Positions 11,511 to 26,100 of a stretch of 64,000 nucleotides of DNA are shown piece after piece (within the stretch, counting starts at the first letter, position 1; each line of letters starts with the position of its first letter). The notes under the pieces are model-generated. The model ran no database searches, was not told the DNA's origin, and saw only the letters and a list, made by a program, of their open reading frames with translations. A program made the translations under genes and the position numbers. The stretch comes from Panopea generosa. Taxonomy: Eukaryota > Mollusca > Bivalvia > Adapedonta > Hiatellidae. The stretch is taken from assembly GCA_029582155.1 (NCBI GenBank), contig CM055901.1, positions 41,937,616 through 42,001,615 on the forward strand, given 5' to 3'.

Positions 11511-11828
11511 CTCAGGCAAATATTAATATGGAATGGAGCTTGATAAAGGTCACACCATCTCAGGTGTTTCACCTATTTAATATTAAAGGTCAAATCTTAA
11601 TATGGAACTGAGCTAGAAAAAGGTTGCACCATTTCAGGTGTCTCACCTATTTATTATTAAATGTCAAATATTAATATGGAATGGAGCTTGAAAAAGGTTG
11701 CACCATTACAGGTGTCTCACCTATTTAATATTAAATGTCAAATATTAATATGGAATGGAGCTTGAAAAAGGTCGCACCATTTCAGAGGTCTCACCTATTT
11801 AATATTAAAGGTCAAATCTTAACAGCTA
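11511..11828 (+). repeat. ~74-bp tandem repeat, about 4 copies
   Basis: Each unit holds GGTGTCTCACCTATTTAATA, a GTCAAATATTAATATGGAA block and GGAGCTTGAAAAAGGT. The spacing between the 11621 and 11695 anchors is 74 bp. Copies differ at several positions and the outermost are partial. Confidence 0.8.
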
Positions 11829-12196
11829 AGTATATTGTATACGGGCTAAATGTTGAATCAAGCAAATGTTAACAAAATCATCTATGCAAAACAGATAACA
11901 TCATATATACATAAATACTCATCCCACCCATCTTAACGCTAACAAAACACCCCGCTATATTTAACACAGAAATATAGTATTACCAAAATTCACAAGTCAA
12001 ATAACACAATCAATGATCACAAAGTCAAAATATATAAAACAATTCTTCTAAAAAAAAATGCCCCAAAATAAATCATTAATAATTCAAAAAACCCAAGACA
12101 AAAATAAATAAAACAACATCCGAATTTCGGACAGCCATTTTGATCCTCTTCTGCATCTTCAAATTCCAAAAAGAAAACACAGCTTGAAAATCTCGT
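11829..12196. other. Intergenic, nothing recognised
   Basis: A-rich sequence with no supported feature. Confidence 0.5.
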
Positions 12197-12440
12197 AAAT
12201 TGTATGAACAGTACTATATGTTGTATGAACAGTACTATATGTTGTATGAACAGTACTATATGTTGTATGAACAGTACTATATGTTGACCAAATAAACATT
12301 AAAGTAACAGTACTATATGTTGTATGAACAGTACTATATGTTGACCAAATAAACATTAAAGTAACAGTACTATATGTTGACCAAATAAAAATTAAAGTAA
12401 CAGTTACTATATGTTGACCAAATAAACATTAAAGTAAAAT
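12197..12440 (+). repeat. Compound minisatellite (21 bp and 36 bp units)
   Basis: GTATGAACAGTACTATATGTT (21 bp) is repeated, then joins units in which ACAGTACTATATGTT is followed by GACCAAATAAACATTAAAGTA (36 bp). The shared core ACAGTACTATATGTT has been combined with two different spacers, pointing to repeat growth by unequal exchange. Confidence 0.8.
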
Positions 12441-13420
12441 AAAACTATTTAAAATTACATACTTCCCCACCATCCCCCAAACTAAAATCCTGCCCAAGCC
12501 TGAATTCCAAACCCTTCTAAACCATGACTGACCTGATCGAATACATTGGAAAAAGTGACGCTAGCGTTCCTCCGCTATCGCTTATATATCCCACGGACAT
12601 ATCCAAAACAAGACAAAGTTACAAAATACAAAAAAAATTTTACGTTCCAATTTTACACAAGTTACTAATATAATAAAACGCTCGTTCACAGTAATATTCA
12701 ATAAAAATGAATCAGTTTCACAACTATTTTGAATACATCGTTAAAATTCGGATCTTTCAAACATCGATACTGCCCGTAAACCATCGGGAGACTCCGTATT
12801 TTCAACGGTTCTAATTCCAAAATGAGGTTGTCAACACAATAATTGTCGCTGACACCGTGTGGAGTGCAAAACCCTTAATTAAGTACATTTAGAAAAATAA
12901 CTGGACATTTTCAACTTGCACAGATATATAATACACACTCAGTTCTTTGTACAAACCGACTGTAATCAGGGATAGGAGTAAATTTATGGACTTTTGAGCA
13001 ATTAAAGATTGGGATTCCCCAAAGCTATACAACAACGTCATAAACATCATACTATTCCACTGACGTTTAACGTGACTGACGTATTGACCTCACACAATAT
13101 CATCATAATGTAAATAAACACTGACTACATCCTAATCAATATCTGTGAATAAATTGGGGGAACGTATTGTTTCACAAAAATCTATTTTCCTGCACAGAAG
13201 CAGTGTTAAACTTTACCAATTACATGAATAATGGCAATAAACTCATTATCAGTACCAAACATGCATAATATTATATAGTGTTAGTAAATATATATATAAT
13301 AACATGTATTGTATGGGAGTCAAAGAATGTCAATAGCGGATTTAACAACTGAAGTAGGTAAAGGGAGGTGGGGGCCTGTTGTTGAATAAAAAATTCACTT
13401 CACATTCATGGGAGCTGGGC
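12441..13420. other. Upstream flank of the membrane-protein gene
   Basis: Mostly AT-rich, with local CpG-containing stretches at 12560-12600 and 12770-12870. It could hold the promoter or an untranslated leader exon of the gene whose start codon is at 13891, but no TATA box, initiator or splice donor is distinctive enough to call. Confidence 0.35.
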
Positions 13421-13424
13421 CCGA

Positions 13425-13705
13425 CTTGCTCAGTCGCTAGCACATCTGACTTTAATCCAAGGGTAATGAGTTGGATTCTACGCCCGGACAGTCTCCGTGA
13501 TTATTGATTTGCAAATTGCATCTCATTCTTATTTAACACTCAATGCTGATTCAAGTGGAAAAGTTATCAGTTACTTGCAGAGGTGGGTGTGCTTGAGTAC
13601 TGGTAAACCTTCCAGGATCCAGGAAACAGTGGTAAGGTTAACTGATCATCTGTTAACTCTCGAAGGCATAAAATGATGCTATTAAAAAAAAAAAAAAAAA
13701 AAACA
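13425..13705 (+). mobile_element. tRNA-derived SINE with A-rich tail
   Basis: The A-box-like TTGCTCAGTCGCTAGCACAT and B-box-like TGAGTTGGATTCTACGCCC open the element. The body includes GCTGATTCAAGTGGAAAAG and TTCCAGGATCCAGGAAACAG, and it ends GGCATAAAATGATGCTATT followed by about 20 A. The 3' body recurs at 57775-57815 and 58255-58360. It is the most complete SINE in the window and lies about 140 bp before the first coding exon. Confidence 0.75.
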
Positions 13706-13842
13706 ACAAAACCTTACCTTACATGCATGGAAAAATGTTTAACAATCACTAGATATGGAATAGCTTTTGTTTAATTAGATTTACAGAACTTATCAAATAC
13801 CAATAGGGATACAGTCAATGTGTTATTATTACTGGCTTTCAG

Positions 13843-13890
13843 AATCACTAGAACAGCAGCTGCTGTGATTGGTTTACAGACTGAGAGATA
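13843..13890 (+). other. 5' UTR part of first coding exon
   Basis: The exon could begin after the acceptor-like ATTACTGGCTTTCAG (exon from 13843) or after GGTTTACAG (from 13880). A TGA in frame with the ATG lies at 13882-13884, so translation cannot start further upstream in this exon. The start context is GAGATAATGG, with A at -3 and G at +4. Confidence 0.5.
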
Positions 13891-13981
13891 ATGGGGCCCT
13901 CTGTTGGTGTAGAGGAGAAAACTCTGTCAGTGATCAACAATGCTACATTTGTGAATGATACATTGATAAACGATGTCACAG
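13891..13981 (+). CDS. Exon 1: start codon and glycosylated N-terminus
   Basis: It encodes residues 1-30 plus the first base of codon 31. It opens MGPSVGVEEKTLS and contains NNAT and VNDT sequons. The donor is G|GTTAGT. The upstream in-frame TGA at 13882 supports this start. The segment lacks a hydrophobic signal sequence, so membrane insertion must depend on the helix in exon 2. Confidence 0.6.
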
Positions 13982-16900
13982 GTTAGTAACAGCACATTGG
14001 ACATATTTATTTGGTGAAATAGCCTATGTCATGGGTTATCACACAATCATATAAATGTCTGTCTCTGCAATGATGTTCTTCCCTAATGCAGTTTGTAAAT
14101 ATTTGGCAAGTCCTTGCCACAGTAGTTTATCTGATTTCTTGGCATCTTCTGCATCAGGTCCTACAAATATTAAAAAGCAAGAAATTCAGCATGATTCAGA
14201 GCACCCTATAGTATTTATCATATTATCATGTAATTTCACATTTTGATTGGTCATCTGCTTCATCAAAGATACCATGTGTTGACTGGTGGACAGTGGGGAG
14301 AGCAAGGATTCCTTCTACAATCAATCTTTCCACGAGCAGCTGCACCAGTATGACCAGCCTTCATCGAAAAAAGGCTGTGGGTATCTAACTTTGTCATATA
14401 TTGATTAACATACATGTAGCTTTCATCATTTGTCACTCAGCATACTGATTGATATAAGATCTCGGACTGAGGTCAATGAGGTCAAGGTTAAGGTCACTGT
14501 TACTAAAAACAGAAAACTATTTTTCAACAATAAATTTCCATTGAGAGATTTTAATGAAATTTTGTGTATAGGTTCCTAACATGGCAATGAAGCTTGGGAT
14601 TGATAACAATAGTTGTGTTGGTGGCATTAATTGGGCAATATTGTTTTTTTTTCATATTCCAATAGACTTTTACTTTGGGGCATGTAGTGCTTGTATTGCA
14701 TGTCCATGTCTTGTGTGACTATCATTAGTGTTAAGTAACTTATCACTTGTAAACAAAAGTAATAGTTAAAAAACGTAATGTTTCTGACTTGGTGAGGTGA
14801 AAAATAATCAAAAGAACTGACACATAAGTACCTCCATGTAGAAATTTCTGCATGTGTGTCTGTCTGTCTGAGCTAGTAATATTAAGGTGATAATCAATAA
14901 GGCTAGGATTTTTGCTGGACAATAGAGGAACAGTGTGACAATCAGCGACAATGTCATCTTCATGGACTGGCATATCTGTAGGTAATATATCTTTTTTTAA
15001 TCCCCCACCACCTCTCGTAGAGCAGAGCAGGGGGATATAGAAATGGGCTCCGTCTGCGTCCGTGTGTCTGTGCGTCCCCTGCTGTCCACAACATATCTCC
15101 TTTCAGTTGTGATTGGAATTTTTAATAACTTGGCACAAATGTTCACTATGACAAGACTGATGTGTCATGCGACTGACTTAGGTCTGTTCATCAAAGGTCA
15201 AGGTCACAGCTCCGTCCGTCTGCTGCTATCCGGACCTTATCTTCTTTAGATGTTATTGGACTTTCAAATAACTCAGCACAAATGTTTAACTAGGACAAGA
15301 TGATATAGTCATGCGAATGACTTGGGTGTGTTCTTCAAAGGTCAAGGTCACAGCTCTGTCAGTCTGTCCACTGCTGTTTAGACTTCTTTAGTTGTGATTG
15401 AATTTTTAAATAAATTGGCACAAATACTAACCAGCCCAAGACGATGTGTCATGCGAATGAGTTGGGTCAGTTTGTCAAAGATAGTTTTTCTTTTGTTTTG
15501 GGGTTATAACTTACATATTTATAGTTCGATTTAGAATACATCACGTCAGTGCTCACTGGGACAAGACAATGTGTCATAACAGTCAGGCTACATATTTCAG
15601 TTTGCGGCATTTACATGTGATTTCTGCTGCTCGGTAACTTTTTCATTTTGCATAATTTAAATCCACTTCTCTGGAAATGCCTCTAAGGGTTAACAAGGTA
15701 GCGGGAAGATATGACCACCGTTCAGTGGCAACCGTCTTGTTCAAACTAAATTCTTGTTTGGCATTCAATTCTTGTTTTGCCCCCAATTCATTGGAATCAC
15801 CTTTTTCATTTAACACTATTGAACATAATAATGTTTTTTATTTAGGTGATTTTGTGTGTTTTTCAATTTTCTTACCATTTTGCAAATTACTTTTCACATA
15901 TTTTGAACATGTTTTGAAGTTCTAATAGTTAATATGTTTCAAGAGTCTAAAGAAAATGTTTTTATCTTTTATTTTGATTGATGTGAAGATAAAACAATTT
16001 TGTATTTAACATTTGTTGGTTTTGCTAGCAATAACTATTAAGCCACTTTTAAATATTATTGTAAGAGTTGTTTCCCTTATATTACTTTTTATTGCTAAAG
16101 CTTATACCGGTAACATTTATATAAAATTTACAAAAATGTGTTTTTTCCAATATATCATGCCTGTATGGATTAGCTGATCAAGTATTGCCACAAGGATATC
16201 TAAACATTGCAAAATAATATATTGAAACGGAATGGTCTATGTGCTAAGGTTAGACTAAAATAGATTTCTTGCTTGAAATTAAGACATATTCTGTGACGTA
16301 TCAAATGAGTCACATGATTTCATTTAGGTTTCAGTTTGATCCATCAAATTCATTGCATGTTGTAAAATTTGTTTCATCTTAGAAAGAGTTGGTATTACGA
16401 CATGATGTTTGTCAAACAATATTAGCGTACTGTCTATTTTTAGAATGGGGAATTTGTTTCAATTTTTCCATTCTGATTAATATTTTATTTCTTTATGTAA
16501 ATGAGATACTTTGTATACATTTAAATACATTTTTTCCTGCTATACTGCCTTCAATAAATTTGCCCCATTCTATAGACATTTTAACTTTAAAAGCAGTATG
16601 TCAGAAAAATTACTATAAATATATAAAAAGATAAAGCTATTTTTTACATGAATGCAAAACATCTCATTATCAATTTTGAATAAAATATAAGTGGTTTGGT
16701 ATTTCAAAATGTGAAAAATTTTTTTTTAATCGGAGTGGTTAAACTGAAACAAAACTCTAAAAATAATAATGTATTCCGATATATCACGTACATGCCACTT
16801 AACAACCTCCACCTTGCCTTACAAGCACTATCTAAGATTAACCCAATTCAACAATTATGTAACCAGTATGACAGATCAAATTGCAATCAAAATATTTGAT

Positions 16901-17133
16901 ACGTAGCAACATATAATACAATATTAAGCTGAAAATTTATTTTAGTTAACATGGAAATGCTTTTAAACCAACTTGGAAATCCTTTTTTCAACATATTATT
17001 TTGACCTATTTAAATGGATATCCTAATGACAATAAGGACTACCGCAGTGTCTATTATATTCATATATTGAACTTTTTTTTTTTGCCAATTCTTAATTTTT
17101 GAAATTTTGAAAAAGTCCTGATATACTTCCTAT

Positions 17134-17177
<44 letters not shown>

Positions 17178-20100
17178 CAGTCAAACCTGTGTAAGTAACC
17201 AGTCACTTGTCTCAAGCAGCCACATTGGCTATATTCCATATATATGCATTCAGAGCAAATGAACCTGTATTAAGCAACAACCTGTCATAAAGGGCCACTT
17301 TTGCTCCTTCCCTTGACTGGCTGCTTAAGGCAGGTTTCACTGTATATATTATATATATTATATTATTATTATTATGTTTTTAATTTGGACCACCAACTGG
17401 TCTATTTATTCACTCATTAATAGGTGTAAGAGGGTCAGGGTGGGCAATACACCTTACAACACTATAAATCAAAGTATTATTACACATCATTAATATGTGT
17501 AAGAGGGTCAGGGTGGGCAATACACCTTACAACATCTATAAATCAAAGTATTATTACACATCATTAATATGTGTAAGAGGGTCAGGGTGGGCAATACACC
17601 TTACAATATCTATAAATCAAAGTATTATTACACATCATTAATATGTGTAAGAGGGTCAGGGTGGGCAATACACCTTACAATATCTATAAATCAAAGTATT
17701 ATTACACATCATTAATATGTGTAAGAGGGTCAGGGTGGGCAATACACCTTACAACACTATAAATCAAAGTATTATTACACATCATTAATATGTGTAAGAG
17801 GGTCAGGGTGGGCAATACACCTTACAATATCTATAAATCAAAGTATTATTACACATCATTAATATGTGTAAGAGGGTCAGGGTGGGCAATACACCTTACA
17901 ATATCTATAAATCAAAGTATTATTACACATCATTAATATGTGTAAGAGGGTCAGGGTGGGCAATACACCTTACAACACTATAAATCAAAGTATTATTACA
18001 CATCATTAATATGTGTAAGAGGGTCAGGGTGGGCAATACACCTTACAACATCTATAAATCAAAGTATTATTACACATCATTAATATGTGTAAGAGGGTCA
18101 GGGTGGGCAATACACCTTACAACATCTATAAATCAAAGTATTATTACACATCATTAATATGTGTAAGAGGGTCAGGGTGGGCAATACACCTTACAATATC
18201 TATAAATCAAAGTATTATTACACATCATTAATATGTGTAAGAGGGTCAGGGTGGGCAATACACCTTACAATATCTATAAATCAAAGTATTATTACACATC
18301 ATTAATATGTGTAAGAGGGTCAGGGTGGGCAATACACCTTACAATATCTATAAATCAAAGTATTATTACACATCATTTTTAAAAGTATTTATGAACTATA
18401 AATATTTGTCTTACAGACAACAGCACACTTGTACTATGGGCTTTGCTGTGCAGTTTTTTCGTCATCTTTGGATTGGTACTAGCTACTGCTGTATATTTCT
18501 GGTAAGTCTTGCAGTAATTCAAGAATAGACTACAGAATGGACCCAACTCTCACCATCTTGGGTCCATCATATAGCAGTGGAATTTGAGTATGTTGATTGA
18601 TCAGTTGCTTCAGTGAAAGTTGAATGACATCACAGTTTGGTAGGCGTTAACGAGTGCTATGAATTGTGGGACAGCTGGCATAGAGTTCCCTGCTCTACCA
18701 TTGAGGTTTAACAGTCCTGATTTCAGAGATATCGAGGGACTGTGATAGACAAAATTTAAGAATGAAAGCCCAGTTCCAATACTCATTGAGTTTACTCATT
18801 TGTTGTGTATACCTGGGTTGAACACATTCTAAGTGATGTAGAAAAATGTCCTTTGTCCTAGAACATAACACATGGTCACTAAAGGATCCAACATGTGACC
18901 CTCAGATCCTTGTGTCGAATTTTAGACCAAGTATCACTCATGTTTTAAATGTACATATCCATAGGTTATCTCAAGCTGAGAGCATGCAATTCCATATAAA
19001 CCAAGATTATAGTCAAATCAAAGCTCTGCAGAGGTTTCTTTCAATAAAACTTATATTAATTGCAATTACAGAAACTTGTTTTCAGTGTTTAAGTATATAA
19101 TAACATAGGCATTTTTATGTGTATACAGGGACCAGAGGTACTTACCACTCAATGTCAAGAAGAGGAAATTCAGAGCAATAGCTGAAAAGAGAAGTAAGCA
19201 CGAATTTAGATTCTTTCATGAATTTGTTCATCTTCAACATAATTAAACATAGCAGGTTTATTGAAACCCCAAGAAGTCAGTTGGAAGAAGACAAAGTTTA
19301 ATTTGCTCTACCTGAGCGGAAAGCTCAAAGAAAGCTACTCCGATATCTCTGTGGCTTTTGTCTATATCCACTAACTTTTATGTTGCATGCACTCTAGGTT
19401 AGATACATTTTTTTCACTGGATCTTCACTAAACTTGCCCAGTAATTATGCCACCATACGACCCATCAAAATCTGAATTTGAATTATGGTTGATTGTGACC
19501 CTTATATCTATTTTTACTTATCAAATGTAACTAAATATTGTCAAAAGTTTCTTTACAGTATTATCTGTATGCACATATTCATGCCATAAAATTTACCTTA
19601 ATATAAAAAATCAATTTAAAACCACTTTACCATAAGTTAATAAAGCTCATAATTCCTATTCAACACCATGTATTCGTTCAAATGTCTAGAAGAGCATGTC
19701 AACAAATTTTCATTTTTTAAACATCAAAATGAAAATCAAAACATACCTTAGTCTTTTAACCTCAGTCTCCTGTTTCACCAACATAGTTTTGACTGGATAT
19801 TTGGCTATTATAAAATCAATATCAATGAAACCATATGTACTTTTAATGAAACCAGTCTAAAATTATGATCACCTGGCTTTTCTTATATTTAAGTTTTTAA
19901 GTATTAAGTATTTGTTGTAGAAACAGGAGCCTGGCTTAGGCCTTTCCAATGAATTAACTGTTTACTTTTCATATCATCCATTTGTAAACATTGTCAAACC
20001 TGATCAGCCTGTAAGCAAATCACTGTCAGGTCATTATATCCATTGTTTCAAGTCAGTTAATTCTTATAAACAGCTTATCTGCATGATAATGGATTCTAAA

Positions 20101-23100
20101 GACAAAGAAAGAAAAGTCATATCTTTTAAGTACATCAGTCTGAACGGTTTATTTCATAATTTTATTATAATAGTAACAGTAATAATGATAAATACTTTTA
20201 TTAATGAGAGAACTAATTTGAATAAATTTAATTTTCTATGAGGCCCTCAGTATATTTACAAGGTACAATATTAACATATAATCACAAGAGTAAACAAAGA
20301 ATAATATTTTATGTGTGTGTATAAAGCTATTGCCAAAATCTACCAGTGCTTATATGAAGGTTACAGAATTCACAAACCTCTTCCAATCTTTTCACATATT
20401 GACAGAAATATTTATTGATATTAAAATTATCTTAGCTCAGTTATGAAGTAAGCTTAGTGCTTTTATGAATCATTCTCTATTTGCTGGATATAACAAGTTC
20501 TTGGTGTTGTCATTTAGAGTCCTGCTATCAGGTCGAGTCTAGGATTGAACCCTTGGCATAAAAATGTTGACCATCACCATATCCATTACACCACATCCCC
20601 AGCTTGATATAGAAATAATATAAGAAATGATGGCTGTTAATTGAGCAGTATATTGATCCAGAGCCATATCCTAAACCATGTGTTTTGAATTGGGTTCACA
20701 CATGAAATTACAACCACTTAAGTTGTTAATCAAGGCAATTTAAAACATATAAACAAAGAGCATTACTCAATCAGGTGAAATCTTTGTTGGAGAGACTGAG
20801 GTTGTATGAAATATGCATACTATAGGTTTTGCTGTAGAAATATTGATATGACCCTACTAGAAATTGAACCAGTGAGGAGGTAGTGCAGTGGATAGAGTGT
20901 TGGCTGCAAATGCCAGAAGGTCGAATGGTTCGGTCCCACTCTCTACTTCATAACCTTCTGAAAAACAAAACTCAGTGCTGATTCTACCCGGAAAATGGAT
21001 CAAGGGTGATTCCTGTAAGCTTTGAGCTTCTGTCACAGTCAGTCTAAAATAAATTAGTATAACCAACTGAACCTGCAAACCAGTGTCCTAGTTCTTTAAG
21101 CAACATCAAATGATGTGAAACAATTTTCGTTGCTGCAGGTTAAAGATAAATATGTGTAAAAGTATACACAAGTGGGCTGTTGTTTAGGTATGTTCAATAG
21201 TGCTTGCCTTTAGTATATTGGTATACTCGCCTCCGGTTATTTAATAAGATAATATATATGCACAGATGTTTTATTGTTTCATCCTCGCATAGCATCAGAA
21301 ATGTCTGGGTCTGAACACTTTCCCAATAACAGGACAATAATCTCAGATAAAACCATACCACTATATATAATGGCAAGAGAAAGACTTAGCCATTCTGGAA
21401 TATAAACAGTCATTTACACAATAGCTATCTTGGAATTTTCTACAGAAGGAAAAAACCCACAAGTTTTGTTAATTCCTCTTTGTTGCAAGTGAAGTGTATG
21501 ATTCCAGGTGGATCATAATAAAATAAAAATGCAGCTTCTTTGCACAGTTCTTAGCATACCGATGATATCTCTATGACTGGTCAAATGGATGTCTGTAAAA
21601 TGTGACAGGATGGGGCATCAAATTATGTGGCATTGCTCATTGTCTCAAGCTGACACTATTGCGGTATGACTGAAAGATTGTTGAAAGTAATTTTAAAATC
21701 GTTCATTACAGTCATATTTTTTATGTTTGCGAAACTAGGGGAGGCAATCTGCTATACCTTGGTGATGGACCACTGCTACGAAGCTCCACCATCAGATGTT
21801 TTCACTTTCTAGAGCTTGTTGAGGTGATCGGTCTCGTTCAGGAGCTTGATTTAGTTTTCCATTGCTGCTCTTTCCTCTGCCAAATATTTCCTGTGAGGGT
21901 AATGCTTTTCTTCTAGTGAACCTGTGTTTTATACCAAGGAGGCTAAACCCTCTCTGCTGTCTAGTAACTGTTCAGTGAATATAAAATTATAAGGATTTTC
22001 ATAATTTCAAAATTAGCTAAAACATTTTTTTCAAACATAATATCATGCCTACAAGTCATACGATATTGACTCCAAATTGCCAAAAGAATCTATTTAAACA
22101 TGCCAAAATTATATATTGAAAAGGGATTTCCTAACTAAAGGCCTACATGCCTAGACTGAAATAGATTTTCGCACTTAAAAAAAATTGCATATTATATTTT
22201 GTGAAGAATTAAATGAGTCACATGATTTTATTTTGATTGAAATTTGATCTGTTATATAGGTTTACACATATTTAAAATTGTTTCATCTTAGAAAAAGTCT
22301 GAATGACGATGCAAAGGTCATTGAACGGTATTTCAGTGCTGTCTAGTTTTAGAATGGGGATTTCAGTTCAAGTTAACCACTCTTATCTAAATATTGATTT
22401 AATAATGCCATGTTTTGGTGGAATGGATCTACCAAACCATTCGGATTGTATTTATTAATGATGATGAGATGCTTTTTATTCATTTCGATAATTATTTTAT
22501 ATTTTAAGACATTTATAGTGTTTTTTTCCTGATATACTAATTTTAAAACCTACAGAATTTATCTAATAATAACAAGGACACATGACCTGTTTTATTTATT
22601 TGCCACTATTAAGAATTTCATTAAATGAAAATATTATGATACAGATTTCTTTACATGAAACCTTACCATTTTTATTATTCAAAAACAAGTTTAATATTAT
22701 AGACACTGCAATATTCAATTCCTTCGTTTATGGAACTGTTCTAAATATGACGGACACTTGCATTAATCGACTGAAATACAATTCTTATTAAAATACTGTT
22801 AAAAATAGTTGCAAATTAAAATCCTATATGAACAAACAATTTGTTTAATCTTTGTTCATATTGCAGTTAAATCACTTCGATATCATTTAAGTTACAAATT
22901 CATGTCAGCAGATCCATTTTTTTGTGAGAACGGGGGGAAAATGAATTTATGAAATCTTCAGTATAAAGTCTCTTCATAATGGGGGTAGTCTTGATCATGT
23001 GAATATAATTGTGGTACTAAGGGCAATTCCAGAATTAAAAGTGTGTGTGTGTGTGTGTGTGGAAGGGGGGGGGGGGGAGGCACTTTTTTTAGAACCCCAC

Positions 23101-26100
23101 CACCCACTAGTTTGATAAAATACCAAACCCCACCGCCCATCATTTTCCAAAAAATTAAACACCCCACCCCCTGTCGATAAAAAAAAAATCCATCGCGCCC
23201 ACCACCCATTAATAAAAAAAATTGAAAGAATTTAATTATTTAAAATAGCAATATATGTTTCTATACTTAATTTCCTGTAGTATATAACAGGATTATAACT
23301 AAAACTACAGTAATGTACAATAATAAAATACAATAAAGTCTGCTTGAGTGTTGTCAGTTTTGCTTGTATATGGTGACCTGGTTTCAGGACATATGACCTT
23401 GTCCTGGATACGCAGGCTGATCTGGGTGCTGGCTGTTTGCATAAACTTATTACGCTTGACATGGCCAAATTATAAGAGAGACAAAGACTTGTATAAAGTT
23501 AATTCAACCAGATCAGTGTTCACTATATACACATAGAGTATGTTATTCTTATTGAACGACAACGATTCCAATCTGATCGTCTTTTCCGTTTTGTTACTGT
23601 TTGCTTAGCAGACTACCAAGATGTGCATGCTGAGCTGGATCATGCAACATGTATTTTTTGTAGTATGCTGACCATGATATTTATGTGTAATTGTATGACA
23701 GCCTCACGTCTTTTTCCAATTGTCAATCATTATTTTAAAACTGAAAACCATAAGGTCAAAACAAAGTAAGTATGTAGTTCCTATTACATGCTTTTAAAAA
23801 AATAGGGTAGGTGGGTAGAAAAATTATTTTATTTTTTTCTCAAGTTCCCCCCCCCCCCTTGAATCCAAAGTTCAGGATTAAGTGAGCATTCGAGTGATCA
23901 CAGGTTGCAAATACACCAAGGACCCTTTTTGTGTGGCAGGGCTCATATAGAAGGTAACTAATAGGACAATACATCTATCTTCCTTTCCCTCATCCCCACC
24001 AACCCAAAAAATTGGGCAGGGGCTTCCCCAAGGGCAGAGCTGATTTCATTCAATATAAACACAGGCATGTGAAGAGTTGGGCAAGACAGAGTAGGAAAAA
24101 AGGGAGGTGGGGTAGTTTCAACTCATATTTGACAAGTGTCTGCATTCAAAGCACCGCCTTTTTCTTTGCTTAATAGATGAGTGAAATTAACTTACCACTA
24201 TTTAATAGAGGGTGGGTGGGGAGATTAGTTCAACACTCCCTCAAAAATGTTATCTCGGTGATTTGGCGTTTCTTTTATTGCGTATGTCAACTACTTAATA
24301 TGTTATATCAACTACGGAATACTCTAATCTGCCTCAAAACTTTTGCTTAAAGTGGGTAATATTGTCAAACCAACCTGAAATTTTGGTCTGCTAACAACAC
24401 ACACGTCGCGAAAACTAATTACAACATGCTCTTCTTCATGTAATCTGACCGACAGCTAGAAACACGTCCTTATCATAACTCACCTTTAAATCTTTCTACC
24501 GTGGCTTCAGAGAACCCAGTGTTCACCAGCTACCTCCCAACGTTAGTAAGATCCATGTGAACCTTTTTGGAAAGCAATGAGGGAGATTGGGTTTTGAAAT
24601 GAGGAAGATTGGATGCAAATTAGGTAGATTTATTCAAGTATATTAAACCATAAAAGATGGTGTTTTGTCATAATATATAGAGAATATAAATTAATAACAA
24701 GAGTAATATAGAATCATGATTTTTTATTAAAATTTTCGTTTCTTCATTAAAGCATATAAAAGTTGGGGGGAGGGGGGAGACGGGGTAAACCTTGTTTTTT
24801 TAAACCTAGCATTGTAACTTCCTAATTAGTCTGAATCCTAATTTTATTCATCACAACAACTACTCTAATACCACAAATAAGTTTTCTGAATGATATGAAG
24901 CGGTGAAAGTAGCATTCTGTTTTTTAATTTGTTTGTAAAAATCTAACCATGTAAGTGTGATTTTGTTAAAAAAAAAACAGGGTCGGTGGGTAGAAATTTT
25001 TTTTAAACTTTATTATCAAGTGCTTATGTAGATATTTACTGTATAGAAAATATCCACTTTGATCCCGGAGTTTTCCCGTCCAATAAAAAAACCATGGCAA
25101 ATACTGGAAAATAGCCCGATGTTTAAACCGAGATTAGGAAGTCGCCCATGCATGCCATGATACCTTATACAAGAAAATGGCGAATGATTCGCGATGAATA
25201 GATTCCTTGGAGATTCAACAAGAATTTCCTTGTGTAACTTATTGCCGAGGAACGTACAATATCTAGTTTGTTAATGATTTGATAATTATAATTGCGTTGA
25301 TATGTAGAAAGAATAAATACTATAACATATACTCTAATGAGTTATATGTGTAACAAACTTTCTGGCATTCTGCAAGGGACAGTACTCGGCCAGCTACTGT
25401 TTTTAGCCTTCATCAATGACCTCCCAGATATGATCAAGTCGTCATCCTCCAAACTGTTTGCCGATGACAGTGCAGTCCTTCAAGGTGATCAAGAACAACC
25501 ATGACAGACAGCTCCTGCAGGAAGACCTAACAGCACTGGAAAAGTGGGAAGAGACATGGCAGATGAGCATCAACCCCACTAAGTGCACTGTCCTCAGGAT
25601 CGCCCTTCAATGTCGGAAAATTATCGACACCACATGGTCTCCATGGTCACACACTTGAGGTGGTGCATGCAAGTAAATACCTTGGAGTCACCATCACAGA
25701 AAGCCTCACCTGGGAGAAACACATAGGCAACATAACAAGCAAGGCCAGTCGGACTCTGGGGTTCATTCGCAGAAACCTTAGGGAATGCACGCCACCTGTC
25801 AAGGAAGCTTCCTATAAAGCCATGGTCCGCCCCCAACTCGAGAATGCCGCCACAGTCTTGGAACCATATCAGCTAAACCATGTCAACACTATTGAGCAGG
25901 TTCAGCGCCGAGCGGCCCTGCTTTGTTTTCAATGACTATTCGACTAAGACCCCAGGATGTATCTCCAATATGCTTAAAGAACTGAACTGGGATCCCCTTT
26001 AAAACACAGCCGGCTCTCCATGATGTACAAAATCCACAACAGTCATGTAGACATCAATGAAGATAAGTTCCTCCAAAGCGGCAACACGCATACCAGAGGA

